Below, piece after piece: positions 6,564 through 12,797 of a DNA stretch of 13,557 bases. The stretch comes from SLJN01 sp964505385 (GTDB lineage Bacteria > Bacteroidota > Rhodothermia > Balneolales > Natronogracilivirgulaceae). Position numbers and translations under genes: made by a program. How positions within the stretch are numbered: the first letter of the stretch is position 1; each line of letters begins with the position of its first letter. A model generated the notes under the pieces. The model was not told where the DNA came from, made no database searches, and was given only the letters and a program-made list of their open reading frames with translations. The stretch covers positions 1 to 13,557 of the forward strand of contig CAZDIA010000067.1 in the NCBI GenBank assembly GCA_964505385.1, in the 5' to 3' direction.

Positions 6564-7355
6564 TTACCCCAAAATTGATGTCCAAAAGTTATTCCAGCCG
6601 ATAAAGATTATGACCACATTGGCCGCAATGATGATCAGGATCAGTAGCAGGGAAAGCATTTTCAGCGGGAGCGATTCGCGCAGCCGCCGGGCGGCGGTGA
6701 AAGTCATCGCCCCGGTTGCCGCCACCGCGTAGGCCGGCAGGGCAAGCAGCTGGCGCAACCCCATTTCGATCCAGTGGTACGGCCTTTTGATTTTATCTTT
6801 GGCCAGATCCAGTTCCTGTTTCTTATCGCCGGCAGATCGCGCCAGATGTTTTCGTAATGCCTTTACATAAAATGATATCCTCTTTTGCCCGGCTGTGGTT
6901 GATTTTTGGGTATGTTTAAATTCCTTATTCAATTGCGGAATAAAGCTGAGCACGATATCATCATCTTTTACGCTATATCCCTCTCCCGGCATTTTGTAAT
7001 CCATCTTGCCGTGGCGCCCCATCATATCCTGCATCCGCGCAGACCGCTGCAAAAGCCATTTATAACTCTCTTTATCCTTTCCCTCGCTTTTGATGAAATA
7101 ATTCACGCGTTCCATGAAGTTATCGGCAAATCTGACTTCAGCGCGCAGATCACTGTTTTTCCTTTTCATCACAAAAAACCCAAACATGGCAAGCAGGATA
7201 AAAGCCGCGATCGAACCGAAAAAGATCACCACCCCCGCCTCATCGCTGATCAGCGAAACTGCCACAACCCCCGCACTGAAAAACGATACGTACATACGAT
7301 CATCGGTTATTCCCGGTAGCAGGCGACATCCTGCCGTAAACCCAATGTACAACAT
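6564..7355 (-). CDS. Unrecognised membrane protein
   Basis: This 263-residue protein is not one I recognise. It has hydrophobic segments at about 22-36 and 41-63, a long charged middle part (64-198) rich in Lys, Arg, Asp and Glu, then further hydrophobic segments at about 200-220 and 233-254, ending near the C terminus. The middle part is probably cytoplasmic and contains WLLQRSARMQDMMGRHGKMD (100-119). The start is uncertain: the ATG at 7355 gives an N terminus with no obvious role, and Met21 (7295) would begin just before the first hydrophobic segment. Neither has a clear ribosome-binding site. It stands alone between two copies of a long duplicated repeat. The length, charge pattern and clean hydrophobic segments support a real gene; no function can be given. 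Confidence 0.65.
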   Translation of the reverse strand: MLYIGFTAGCRLLPGITDDRMYVSFFSAGVVAVSLISDEAGVVIFFGSIAAFILLAMFGFFVMKRKNSDLRAEVRFADNFMERVNYFIKSEGKDKESYKWLLQRSARMQDMMGRHGKMDYKMPGEGYSVKDDDIVLSFIPQLNKEFKHTQKSTTAGQKRISFYVKALRKHLARSAGDKKQELDLAKDKIKRPYHWIEMGLRQLLALPAYAVAATGAMTFTAARRLRESLPLKMLSLLLILIIIAANVVIIFIGWNNFWTSILG

Positions 7356-7504
7356 TCCATAATGTAAATGAAATGCAGGATGTTTAACCGCAGAGCGATT
7401 TCAGTGTGTCAGGGCTGCAGTGTGTCAGTGATCAGTTATAACCGTAGAGTTGTTTAACCGCAGAGCTCACAGTGTTGTACGCAAAGGGCGCAGAGTTGGG
7501 GGGC

Positions 7505-7536
7505 TTCGGCTGCCCGCTCCAAGCCGGCCTGCCGAA
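7505..7536 (+). repeat. Module A hairpin, copy 3
   Basis: The right arm reads GGCCTGCCGAA, with one base changed in the inner stem compared with other copies. Confidence 0.7.
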
Positions 7537-7551
7537 TTTATGGGCACAATT

Positions 7552-7582
7552 TTCGGCTGTCCACTACAAGTGGGCTGCCGAA
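7552..7582 (+). repeat. Module A hairpin, copy 4
   Basis: The left arm reads TTCGGCTGTCC and the right arm GGGCTGCCGAA, and the loop is one base shorter. Confidence 0.7.
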
Positions 7583-7609
7583 TTTATGGGCTGTATATTT
7601 AACCACAGA

Positions 7610-7651
7610 CAGTTATCAGTAAACAGTAATCAGTTACCAGTTATCAGTTGG
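7610..7651 (+). repeat. 7-bp tandem array, CAGTNNN x 6
   Basis: Six in-phase heptamers: CAGTTAT, CAGTAAA, CAGTAAT, CAGTTAC, CAGTTAT and CAGTTGG. It is one unit longer than its partner at 6346-6380, a sign of unit gain or loss. Confidence 0.8.
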
Positions 7652-7667
7652 AATGTAAGTCAAGCCT

Positions 7668-7818
7668 TTCGGCGGCACTGTTGATGAGGTGACAGAGTGA
7701 CGAAAATTAACAAAGTGACAGAGTGACAAAGTAACAAAGTGATTTTATGCACCAAGCAGAGGCTATCATTCCGAGTTTATAATCCCTCCTTCGGCGGCAC
7801 TGTTGATGAGGTGACAGA
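7668..7818 (+). repeat. 29-bp perfect direct repeat pair enclosing an 8-bp array
   Basis: The 29 bases at 7668-7696, starting TTCGGCGGCACTGTTGATGA, recur exactly at 7790-7818. Between them, 7710-7741 holds four in-phase octamers: ACAAAGTG, ACAGAGTG, ACAAAGTA and ACAAAGTG. Confidence 0.8.
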
Positions 7819-7830
7819 ATAAAAAACAAC

Positions 7831-7955
7831 GTCATCCCGGACGACGACGATAGGAGGAGATCCGGGATCCAGGGAATACCTGGCAAAATAGAAGCCATTA
7901 ACCCCTGGATCCCGGATAGTAAGCCGTCGTACCTCCGGCTTCCTTCCGGGATGAC
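7831..7955. repeat. Nested inverted repeat (GTCATCCCGGA / ATCCGGGATCCAGGG)
   Basis: The outer arms are GTCATCCCGGA (7831-7841) and TCCGGGATGAC (7945-7955). The inner arms, ATCCGGGATCCAGGG (7860-7874) and CCCTGGATCCCGGAT (7903-7917), pair over 15 bp without mismatch. The spacers between outer and inner arms are also partly complementary, so the whole 125-bp segment can fold. Elements of this 'ATCCCGGA/TCCGGGAT' look are familiar as non-coding intergenic repeats. Confidence 0.8.
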
Positions 7956-8224
7956 CATGTATGTTTGTCTGTCACTGGCACTATCCACCACCAGCAAAAA
8001 ATCAGGAATAATTATGAAACCAGCTCCCGGCAACGGTCCCTGATCAACCTCATGGGAGGAATCTCCCGGAAACGGACAACTCATTACCCAAAAACCGTTG
8101 ATGGCAGGTTAGTAGCCCGCTACAAGGGGATTCTTCACTACGCTGACGCTTCGTTCAGAATGACAATTCTTCTTTCCCCGACAGCCCGCTTAGGGCGGAC
8201 AGCCGGGTAATCGTGCCCGGACAT

Positions 8225-8365
8225 CCTCTGCGTACACCTCTGTGAGCTCTGCGGTTAAACATCCTCCCCTAAAATTCGGCAGCCCACTTGTAGTGGGCAG
8301 CCGAATACCCCAACCCCAAACCCCGTGCCCTCTGCGTACAACTCTGTGAGCTCTGCGGTTAAACA
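8225..8365 (-). repeat. Inverted modules B-A-B
   Basis: Read on the minus strand, this contains module B (about 8315-8365), module A (8275-8305) and module B again (about 8225-8260). It is the reverse complement, with changes, of the B-A-A parts of 6195-6330 and 7450-7585. Module A here has perfect six-base inner arms (GCCCAC/GTGGGC). Confidence 0.8.
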
Positions 8366-8415
8366 TTAAAACCCACCATTCTAAAAAAGATATTTAGAGC
8401 TGGAAGGATAAAATT

Positions 8416-8484
8416 ATGTTTTTTAAATTAGGTGATAGTAGCGGTTCGCATACTATTTCTCATATAAACCGGTCATTATTATGA
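8416..8484 (+). CDS. Possible 22-codon leader ORF coupled to the aldo/keto reductase
   Basis: An ATG at 8416 is preceded by GGAAGGA (8402-8408), the best Shine-Dalgarno-like sequence in the window, at normal spacing. The frame runs 22 codons, and its TGA (8482-8484) overlaps the ATG of the reductase as ATGA. The peptide would be MFFKLGDSSGSHTISHINRS followed by two Leu. The reductase has no ribosome-binding site of its own, so translation may reach it by coupling from this frame. The product has no family I know. It could be a chance frame; the placement of its start and stop is the only evidence. Confidence 0.35.
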   Translation: MFFKLGDSSGSHTISHINRSLL

Positions 8485-9422
8485 ATAACTTTAATCGAAG
8501 AGATTTTCTGAAAAAATCATTGGCAACGACGCTTGGCTTTTCCCTGATCAAGCCGGCGGCCGCCTGTTCGGAGATGCTTGAGGAAATCGATGAGCTGCCC
8601 ATCCCCAAAAGAAGGCTTGGAAAAACGGGCTATGATGTAACTATTGTCAGCCTGGGAGGGCAGAGCACCATAGAGCAGTCCGGAAAGCGGGCTGAGTCCG
8701 TGGAAATTATCAACCGGGCGCTTGACCTGGGCATCAATTATATCGACACGGCCGAGGCGTATGGCGACGGCATCAGCGAGGAGTATATCGGCGAGGTGAT
8801 GAAGGATCGCAGGGATGAGGTGTTCCTGACGACCAAGACGTTCGAGCGGAAAATGCATACGCTCGAGGAAGAGAATTTTGAAAACAGCTGCCGGCGCCTG
8901 CAAACCGATTATATTGATCTCTACCTGATGCACAACGTGAGCGATATGGACGCCCTTGAAAGCGCGCTGGATCCCGATGACGGAGCCATTAACGCGCTTC
9001 AGAATCTCAAAGAGAAGGGGAGGATAGGCTACATCGGCATAAGCAGCCACTCTACCGAAGTGATCACCGAAGCGCTAGAGCGCGTCGACCTGGATTGCGT
9101 TTTTCTCACGCTGAACCCGGCCGGCATTGCCATGAACCAGTCGCCGAAGCAGACGCGCGAATTTCTGAAAATGGTGAAGGAGAAGGATGTCGGCCTCATC
9201 TCTATGAAAGTGACCGGCCGCAATGATCTCTTTAATACCGGTATCTCCATGGAAAAGGCCCTGCGGTATTCACTCAGCGCGGGTGGCGATCAGCGCTCGT
9301 TTCCGGTGGCGACCGCCGCCATCGGCATCACCGAACCCGGCCAGCTTGATGAAAACGTACGCCTCGCCAAACGCTTCAAAGCACTCAGCGAAGAAGAAAT
9401 GGACGAGCTGGAAACAGCTTAA
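8481..9422 (+). CDS. Aldo/keto reductase with Tat signal
   Basis: This 313-residue protein belongs to the aldo/keto reductase superfamily, NAD(P)H-dependent oxidoreductases with a TIM-barrel fold. The N terminus is a twin-arginine signal, RRDFLKK (6-12), followed by a hydrophobic stretch and AAAC (26-29), so export in folded form is likely, with Cys29 a possible lipid-anchored residue. The barrel begins at about 43 (RRLGKTGYDV). The catalytic tetrad is Asp89 and Tyr94 (INYIDTAEAYG), Lys119 (LTTKTF) and His151 (YIDLYLMHN). AAIGITEPGQLDENV near the C terminus is the usual cofactor-side region. No iron-sulphur extension is present. Substrate is unknown. It stands alone, read away from repeats on both sides. 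ATG 8481 is chosen because it places the RR motif at residue 6; it lacks a Shine-Dalgarno sequence and overlaps the stop of a possible leader ORF. Confidence 0.9.
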   Translation: MNNFNRRDFLKKSLATTLGFSLIKPAAACSEMLEEIDELPIPKRRLGKTGYDVTIVSLGGQSTIEQSGKRAESVEIINRALDLGINYIDTAEAYGDGISEEYIGEVMKDRRDEVFLTTKTFERKMHTLEEENFENSCRRLQTDYIDLYLMHNVSDMDALESALDPDDGAINALQNLKEKGRIGYIGISSHSTEVITEALERVDLDCVFLTLNPAGIAMNQSPKQTREFLKMVKEKDVGLISMKVTGRNDLFNTGISMEKALRYSLSAGGDQRSFPVATAAIGITEPGQLDENVRLAKRFKALSEEEMDELETA

Positions 9423-9561
9423 GACTGGTCAGTTAACCACAGAGCTCACAGAGTTGTAAGGTCTTCGGCTGCCCGCTCCAGGCCGGGCTGCCGAATTTAA
9501 GGGCAGGATGTTTAACCGCAGAGCCCACAGAGTTAAACGCAGAGGGCACTATAATCCGGTC
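9423..9561 (+). repeat. Modules B-A-B between the reductase and toxin genes
   Basis: TTAACCACAGAGCTCACAGAG (from about 9432), a module A hairpin at 9464-9495 and a second module B (about 9511-9548, TTTAACCGCAGAGCCCACAG) fill this convergent gap completely. One of the hairpins might end one or both transcripts; no separate terminator is seen. Confidence 0.8.
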
Positions 9562-9963
9562 TTACTTTTGCAGCAATTCCCAAAATCCTCGCGGAGAGAT
9601 AATCTTAAGCTGAGTTACTTTTGGGGAAATATCCAAAAGGTCTTTATCTCCGGTAACTAAAATATCAGCTTTTGCCCTAATTGCTGATTCTAACACCCAA
9701 CGGTCATCCTCATCCCTGATTTCTATCCCGGTAGGCTCATCAGGTATCGGTTCTATGTGATGCTTGCGAAGAAACTGAAGAACTTCTGATGCCTTACTTT
9801 CCGGGACTTTGAGCTTCTCAACAAGTACCCGGTGTAGTTCTTGTAAAACAATTTCTCCGGTCATCAATAGATGATCGGCAAGTATCACTTCAAGTAGTTC
9901 TGCGCATAATCCCCTTGCTGTAAATGCACTGACCAGCACATTAGTGTCTGCAAAGATCTTCAT
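9562..9963 (-). CDS. PIN-domain toxin of a toxin-antitoxin pair
   Basis: This 133-residue PIN-domain protein is a likely VapC-like endoribonuclease toxin of the 'putative toxin-antitoxin system toxin component, PIN family' kind. Acidic residues in the expected places are Asp6 (FADTNVLVSA), Glu42 (LQELHRVL), Asp87 (RDEDDRWVLESA) and Asp106/Asp108 (LVTGDKDLL), so the metal site looks intact. The length is normal. Its ATG overlaps the TGA of the upstream antitoxin (ATGA, 9960-9963), the usual coupling of such pairs. The RNA target cannot be told from sequence. It is not the classic VapC subfamily by its motifs, so no vapC symbol is given. Confidence 0.88.
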   Translation of the reverse strand: MKIFADTNVLVSAFTARGLCAELLEVILADHLLMTGEIVLQELHRVLVEKLKVPESKASEVLQFLRKHHIEPIPDEPTGIEIRDEDDRWVLESAIRAKADILVTGDKDLLDISPKVTQLKIISPRGFWELLQK

Positions 9964-10178
9964 GATACTTCACGAAACACATCCTCATCCGTTAGCCATC
10001 CTTGTGCTTCTCCATAGGGTAATAGTTCTTTGCGCAGCTGTTGAAATGATTCAATAGAAAGCTGACGTTTTAAAGCCTGACGGACCAATTCACTTTTCGA
10101 CCGGCCGGATCGTTTTGATGCCTCTTCAAGAAGCTGTTCAAGTTCTTTGTCAATTCGAATTGTGAGGGTAGTATCCAT
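9960..10178 (-). CDS. Ribbon-helix-helix antitoxin (CopG-like)
   Basis: This 72-residue protein has an N-terminal ribbon-helix-helix fold: a short beta strand TLTIRID (about 4-10), then two helices with the turn RSGRSKSELVRQAL. The C-terminal part (GEAQGWLTDEDVFREVS) is probably the toxin-binding tail. It would neutralise the downstream PIN toxin and repress their shared promoter. The ATG at 10178 puts the strand at the normal distance from the N terminus. An in-frame TTG at 10208 would add ten residues, but that extension runs over a direct-repeat operator candidate (10196-10212). Its TGA overlaps the toxin ATG. Confidence 0.85.
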   Translation of the reverse strand: MDTTLTIRIDKELEQLLEEASKRSGRSKSELVRQALKRQLSIESFQQLRKELLPYGEAQGWLTDEDVFREVS

Positions 10179-10195
10179 AGGTTTATGCTCAACTT

Positions 10196-10212
10196 CAATG
10201 TATTGCAATGTA
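10196..10212 (-). promoter_or_regulatory. Candidate operator of the toxin-antitoxin operon
   Basis: On the minus strand TACATTG occurs twice, separated by CAA, giving a 10-bp repeat of the site, close to one helical turn. It lies 17 bp before the antitoxin ATG. Ribbon-helix-helix antitoxins are known to bind short tandem or inverted half-sites at such positions. No promoter boxes could be assigned with confidence. Confidence 0.35.
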
Positions 10213-10277
10213 ACACATCGCTAACGCTCCATCAACTTCCTTTCGTGTTTAGAAGTGCAGGATGTTTAACTGCAATC

Positions 10278-10309
10278 TTCGGCTGCCCACTAAAAGTTGG
10301 GCTGCCGAA
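10278..10309 (+). repeat. Module A hairpin, copy 7
   Basis: The arms are as in copy 1, with loop ACTAAAAGTT. Confidence 0.75.
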
Positions 10310-10324
10310 TTTAAGGGCAGGATG

Positions 10325-10600
10325 TTTAACCGCTGAGCTCACAGAGAAAAACGCGGAGGGTACGGGGGGTAGAGGGCACAGATCTCCTGCCAGGTCAGCG
10401 ACCGCAGGGAGCCCCTGGGCAGGTTGAAGATGGTTTGATGTTTGATGTCCCGAGATTCGCCTGCGGCTCACTCGGGATTTCGCTTCGCTTATTTGACGTT
10501 CTGTTCCCTGAATGCGTCAAACCCGAAAGGGGCGCGATGTAACCCTCAGTTAAACGGCAAATACCGCGGCGCGCTGACCATTCGGGAGGATTTGGAGGGA
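10325..10600 (+). repeat. Module C, copy 1: about 275-bp structured repeat
   Basis: It starts with module B (TTTAACCGCTGAGCTCACAG) and continues with a non-coding segment that can form several hairpins: CCTGCC (10386-10391) with GGCAGG (10418-10423), CCCGAG (10449-10454) with CTCGGG (10471-10476), TTTGACG (10492-10498) with CGTCAAA (10515-10521), and CCCGAAAGGG just after. I count about five differences from copy 2 (11589-11862). Confidence 0.9.
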
Positions 10601-10700
10601 CAAACGAGATAAAATAGCTTGACCGGTTGGTGGCTTAGATATACCCTTGCAGGGATCTCCCTATGGTCGACCCTTCAAGGGGTGAGTAGCAATTAATCAT

Positions 10701-11507
10701 TTAATCTTGCGAAGAAACAAATATGATCAATGCTGCCAGTATTATGGATGCGCCCAGTAGCTCAAGGGATTCTTCAAAAACCATATCTATAAAGTGGTAG
10801 CCATAAAGTTGTATCTGCTCCTCATCGGTCCAGTTTACTTCGGTATTTGCAAGTAGCTGAGCTAATAGCCAATCTCCCGTGGCGGAATACCAACCGCCAA
10901 TAAGTCTTGTTGCGGAACTGACTGCGGCTATTCCGTAAACGATATAACCTATAAAAAGATAACGTATACCGCGGTCAGGCCGGTTAGCATCGGAATAGAT
11001 CAGATAAAAAGAGATCACCATAATGCCGCCCAGTATGGCGTAAAATGTAAGTTCAGTTATCGTTCGGATATTGCCTGCTCCAAACGAATCAAAGCCCAGC
11101 TGTTCCTGAAAAAATTCGTGATTCAGAAACATATCAGAGATTCCGTGGCGGATATTCATACTGTCTTCCAGCAACATGATAATTAAGCCTACAGCAAGCA
11201 AACCCCATGCCCCGGAGTGCTTTTTTGATCTGATATATTCAAGCGCATAAATCATGATACATATTAAAGCTGATAACCCGAGAAGAGTCCACTGTAGTTG
11301 TTCGGTTATGGATGCCTCTCTGAATATGCGAAGCCAGAAGATTGGAACATCCCATCTTTCCATCCATTCTGATACGACGGGCACATAGGCTTCACGAAAA
11401 TCAACAAACCAGGAAATTGCCAGCGCGGCTACAATGTAGCATAACGCCAACCCGACAATAATCCTGGGTAACTGATAGTAAATCCGGTCTATCTTTGTAT
11501 CAGACAT
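10701..11507 (-). CDS. Unrecognised six-helix membrane protein
   Basis: This 268-residue protein is one I do not recognise. Hydrophobic helices are at about 14-34, 71-91, 100-113, 152-171, 181-200 and 242-264. Two features stand out: LLEDSMNIRH (112-121) at the end of helix 3, and FIDMVFEESLELLG (239-252) at the start of helix 6, which puts Asp241, Glu245, Glu246 and Glu249 in or next to the membrane. Such acid clusters suggest ion or proton handling or a metal site, but this is inference. The ATG at 11507 gives a short charged cytoplasmic lead (MSDTKIDRIYYQL). The gene is alone and lies between two nearly identical copies of module C. No Shine-Dalgarno sequence is clear. Confidence 0.75.
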   Translation of the reverse strand: MSDTKIDRIYYQLPRIIVGLALCYIVAALAISWFVDFREAYVPVVSEWMERWDVPIFWLRIFREASITEQLQWTLLGLSALICIMIYALEYIRSKKHSGAWGLLAVGLIIMLLEDSMNIRHGISDMFLNHEFFQEQLGFDSFGAGNIRTITELTFYAILGGIMVISFYLIYSDANRPDRGIRYLFIGYIVYGIAAVSSATRLIGGWYSATGDWLLAQLLANTEVNWTDEEQIQLYGYHFIDMVFEESLELLGASIILAALIIFVSSQD

Positions 11508-11915
11508 GTGTTAGACTTGTTAATATTATAAAAGCAGTTGTTTCAATTTAAACCCAATTAATGAGAGGAGCAAAATTGAGCAAGTGGGTTTAACCACAGA
11601 GCTCACAGAGAAAAACGCGGAGGGTACGGGGGTAGAGGGCAAAGATCTCCTGCCAGGTCAGCGACCGCAGGGAGCCCCTGGGCAGGTTGAAGATGGTTTG
11701 ATGTTTGATGTCCCGAGATTCGCCTGCGGCTCACTCGGGATTTCGCTTCGCTTATTTGACGTTCTGTTCCCTGAATGCGTCAAACCCGAAAGGGGCGCGA
11801 TGTAACCCTCAGTTAAACGGCAAATACCGCGGCGCGCTGACCTTTCGGGAGGATTTGGAGGGCACAGAACTCCTGCCAGGTCGCGAACGTAGTGAGCCCC
11901 TGGGCAGGTTGAAAA
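11508..11915. other. Intergenic stretch with module C copy 2
   Basis: The first 80 bases, upstream of the six-helix protein gene, are AT-rich and probably carry its promoter; TATAAT occurs on the minus strand at 11525-11530 without a well-spaced partner box. The rest is module C copy 2 (11589-11862), followed directly by a second partial copy of its CTCCTGCCAGGTC...CCCCTGGGCAGGTTGAA segment (about 11863-11914). No gene is supported. Confidence 0.6.
11589..11862 (+). repeat. Module C, copy 2
   Basis: It is nearly identical to 10325-10600, with two changes in the module B part, one G fewer in a G run, one A/C change and one A/T change near the end. The hairpins listed for copy 1 are all kept. 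Confidence 0.9.
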
Positions 11916-12797
11916 CTATCGAAAACCCCGGATATAATAAGGTAGCCCCGTCAATAGCGCCAGAATCAGAATGAGGTTTTCCCAGAAGAAGATGTTCATC
12001 GTGACCAAGGTGAGAAAATGAAAAGGTATGATCATAGCCAGCCAAATCAAGCGGAACCGTCGATATATCAGTGCAAGCGGGGTCAGAATTTCAAAAACGG
12101 TGATCACAAAAAAACCGGCTTTAAAAAGTATGGCTATGATTTCACTTTGTAGAATAATCAGTCCGAGTTCAAACCCGTATTCTGAATAGTTTAAGCTCTG
12201 TACGGACATGTAACGCAGCAGCGCATCTCCCGTGAAAATCTCAAGACCGCCGTAAAAAATCCGGTGCACACCGATAAAACTGTACGGCAGGCAAAGCAAT
12301 AAGGCGGAAACAACTACCGGAAGACGGTATGAGTTTTCAGTGACTGATTTTATTCGCTCACCTGCAATCGACCAGCCGTCAGCTGCGGGGAACAGAATGA
12401 TAACTATGGTTGCAGCAATCAAACTCAACTGTGCATGGTTAACATAACCGTAATACCCCCGCACGATAGCATCAAACAAAAAGATAAGAAGCAGGGTGAG
12501 CGCGGCAAGCGGGTACCACGGACGCACGCCGGCCGCGCACATCAGGCAACAAACCAGCAGGATCACTTTAAGTGTAATTAAAAAACCTGATGTAAGGATT
12601 ATCTCCAGAGCCGCCATTGGGATGAAATCGAAAAGAAGCCGGTATATACCGTATGTTGAAAAGCTCTCGGCAGGGAAATGCGCGTATTCCTGAACAGGAG
12701 TAAACCACACCAGTAAAAACCAAATTCCGAAAACGGCAATGCGCACCATTCCCAGTATATGATGATCCGCGTTGTTATGTAGATAATCACTTTTCAT
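11916..12797 (-). CDS. HTTM-like multi-helix membrane protein
   Basis: This 293-residue integral membrane protein resembles the HTTM domain (horizontally transferred transmembrane domain), related to vitamin K-dependent gamma-carboxylase. Hydrophobic helices are at about 15-33, 55-72, 73-90, 96-114, 122-137, 158-175, 209-243, 250-268 and 270-286. HTTM-like signs are LFPAADGWSI (135-144), IFYGGLEIFTGDALLRY (180-196), FKAGFFVITVFEILTPLALI (225-244) and PFHFLTLVTMNIFFWE (258-273). The role of bacterial HTTM proteins is not settled. It overlaps the upstream gene by 11 bp (ATGAAAAGTGA), so the two are co-translated and probably form a complex. Its TAG stop sits right at the edge of a repeat copy, so a small change of the C terminus by repeat insertion is possible. 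The hydrophobic profile is firm, the family assignment fairly so. Confidence 0.75.
   Translation of the reverse strand: MKSDYLHNNADHHILGMVRIAVFGIWFLLVWFTPVQEYAHFPAESFSTYGIYRLLFDFIPMAALEIILTSGFLITLKVILLVCCLMCAAGVRPWYPLAALTLLLIFLFDAIVRGYYGYVNHAQLSLIAATIVIILFPAADGWSIAGERIKSVTENSYRLPVVVSALLLCLPYSFIGVHRIFYGGLEIFTGDALLRYMSVQSLNYSEYGFELGLIILQSEIIAILFKAGFFVITVFEILTPLALIYRRFRLIWLAMIIPFHFLTLVTMNIFFWENLILILALLTGLPYYIRGFR

Larger units (their letters stand above)
7383..7648 (+). repeat. Long direct repeat, copy 2 (modules B-B-B-A-A)
   Basis: Second copy of the segment at 6127-6378, about 1.26 kb away, so the two copies flank the orphan membrane-protein gene. It holds two module A hairpins (7505-7536 and 7552-7582) and ends in the heptamer array at 7610-7651. 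Confidence 0.85.
7356..8415. other. About 1 kb of layered intergenic repeats
   Basis: No gene is convincing here. In order: the second copy of the long direct repeat (7383-7648), a 29-bp direct repeat (7668-7696 and 7790-7818), an 8-bp array (7710-7741), a nested inverted repeat (7831-7955), a tract ending in GATTCTTCACTACGCTG / TTCAGAATGAC (about 8130-8164) like common intergenic repeats, an inverted variant of module A (8178-8207) and inverted B-A-B modules (8225-8365). Small open frames across this region are made of repeat sequence. Confidence 0.6.
10209..10700. other. Repeat-filled stretch between the toxin-antitoxin and six-helix protein genes
   Basis: No gene is supported. It holds a partial module B (about 10264-10274), a module A hairpin (10278-10309) and module C copy 1 (10325-10600). 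Then 10640-10682 has two short palindromic stretches, CCCTTGCAGGG and CCCTTCAAGGGG, close to the end of the minus-strand membrane gene; they might form its terminator, but no U tract follows on that strand. Confidence 0.6.

Noticed and set aside
7707..8084. Open frame of 125 codons on the minus strand
   Set aside because: It runs through the nested inverted repeat and the octamer array; its residues (for example a GIPWIPDLLLSSSSG stretch) are what such intergenic repeats encode by chance.
7965..8210. Open frame of 81 codons on the plus strand
   Set aside because: It starts inside a repeat end, crosses a common intergenic repeat and ends in a module A variant; no protein-like pattern is seen.
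10185..10471. Overlapping open frames on both strands between the antitoxin and the six-helix gene
   Set aside because: They lie across modules A, B and C, and equivalent frames recur in other copies of the repeats; this is repeat, not gene.
10640..10682. Intrinsic terminator of the six-helix protein gene
   Set aside because: Short palindromes are present, but there is no U-rich tract on the minus strand and the stems are short; kept only as a remark in the intergenic entry.
11584..12045. Open frames within module C copy 2 and over the end of the HTTM-like gene
   Set aside because: They are repeat-derived or antisense to the HTTM-like gene.
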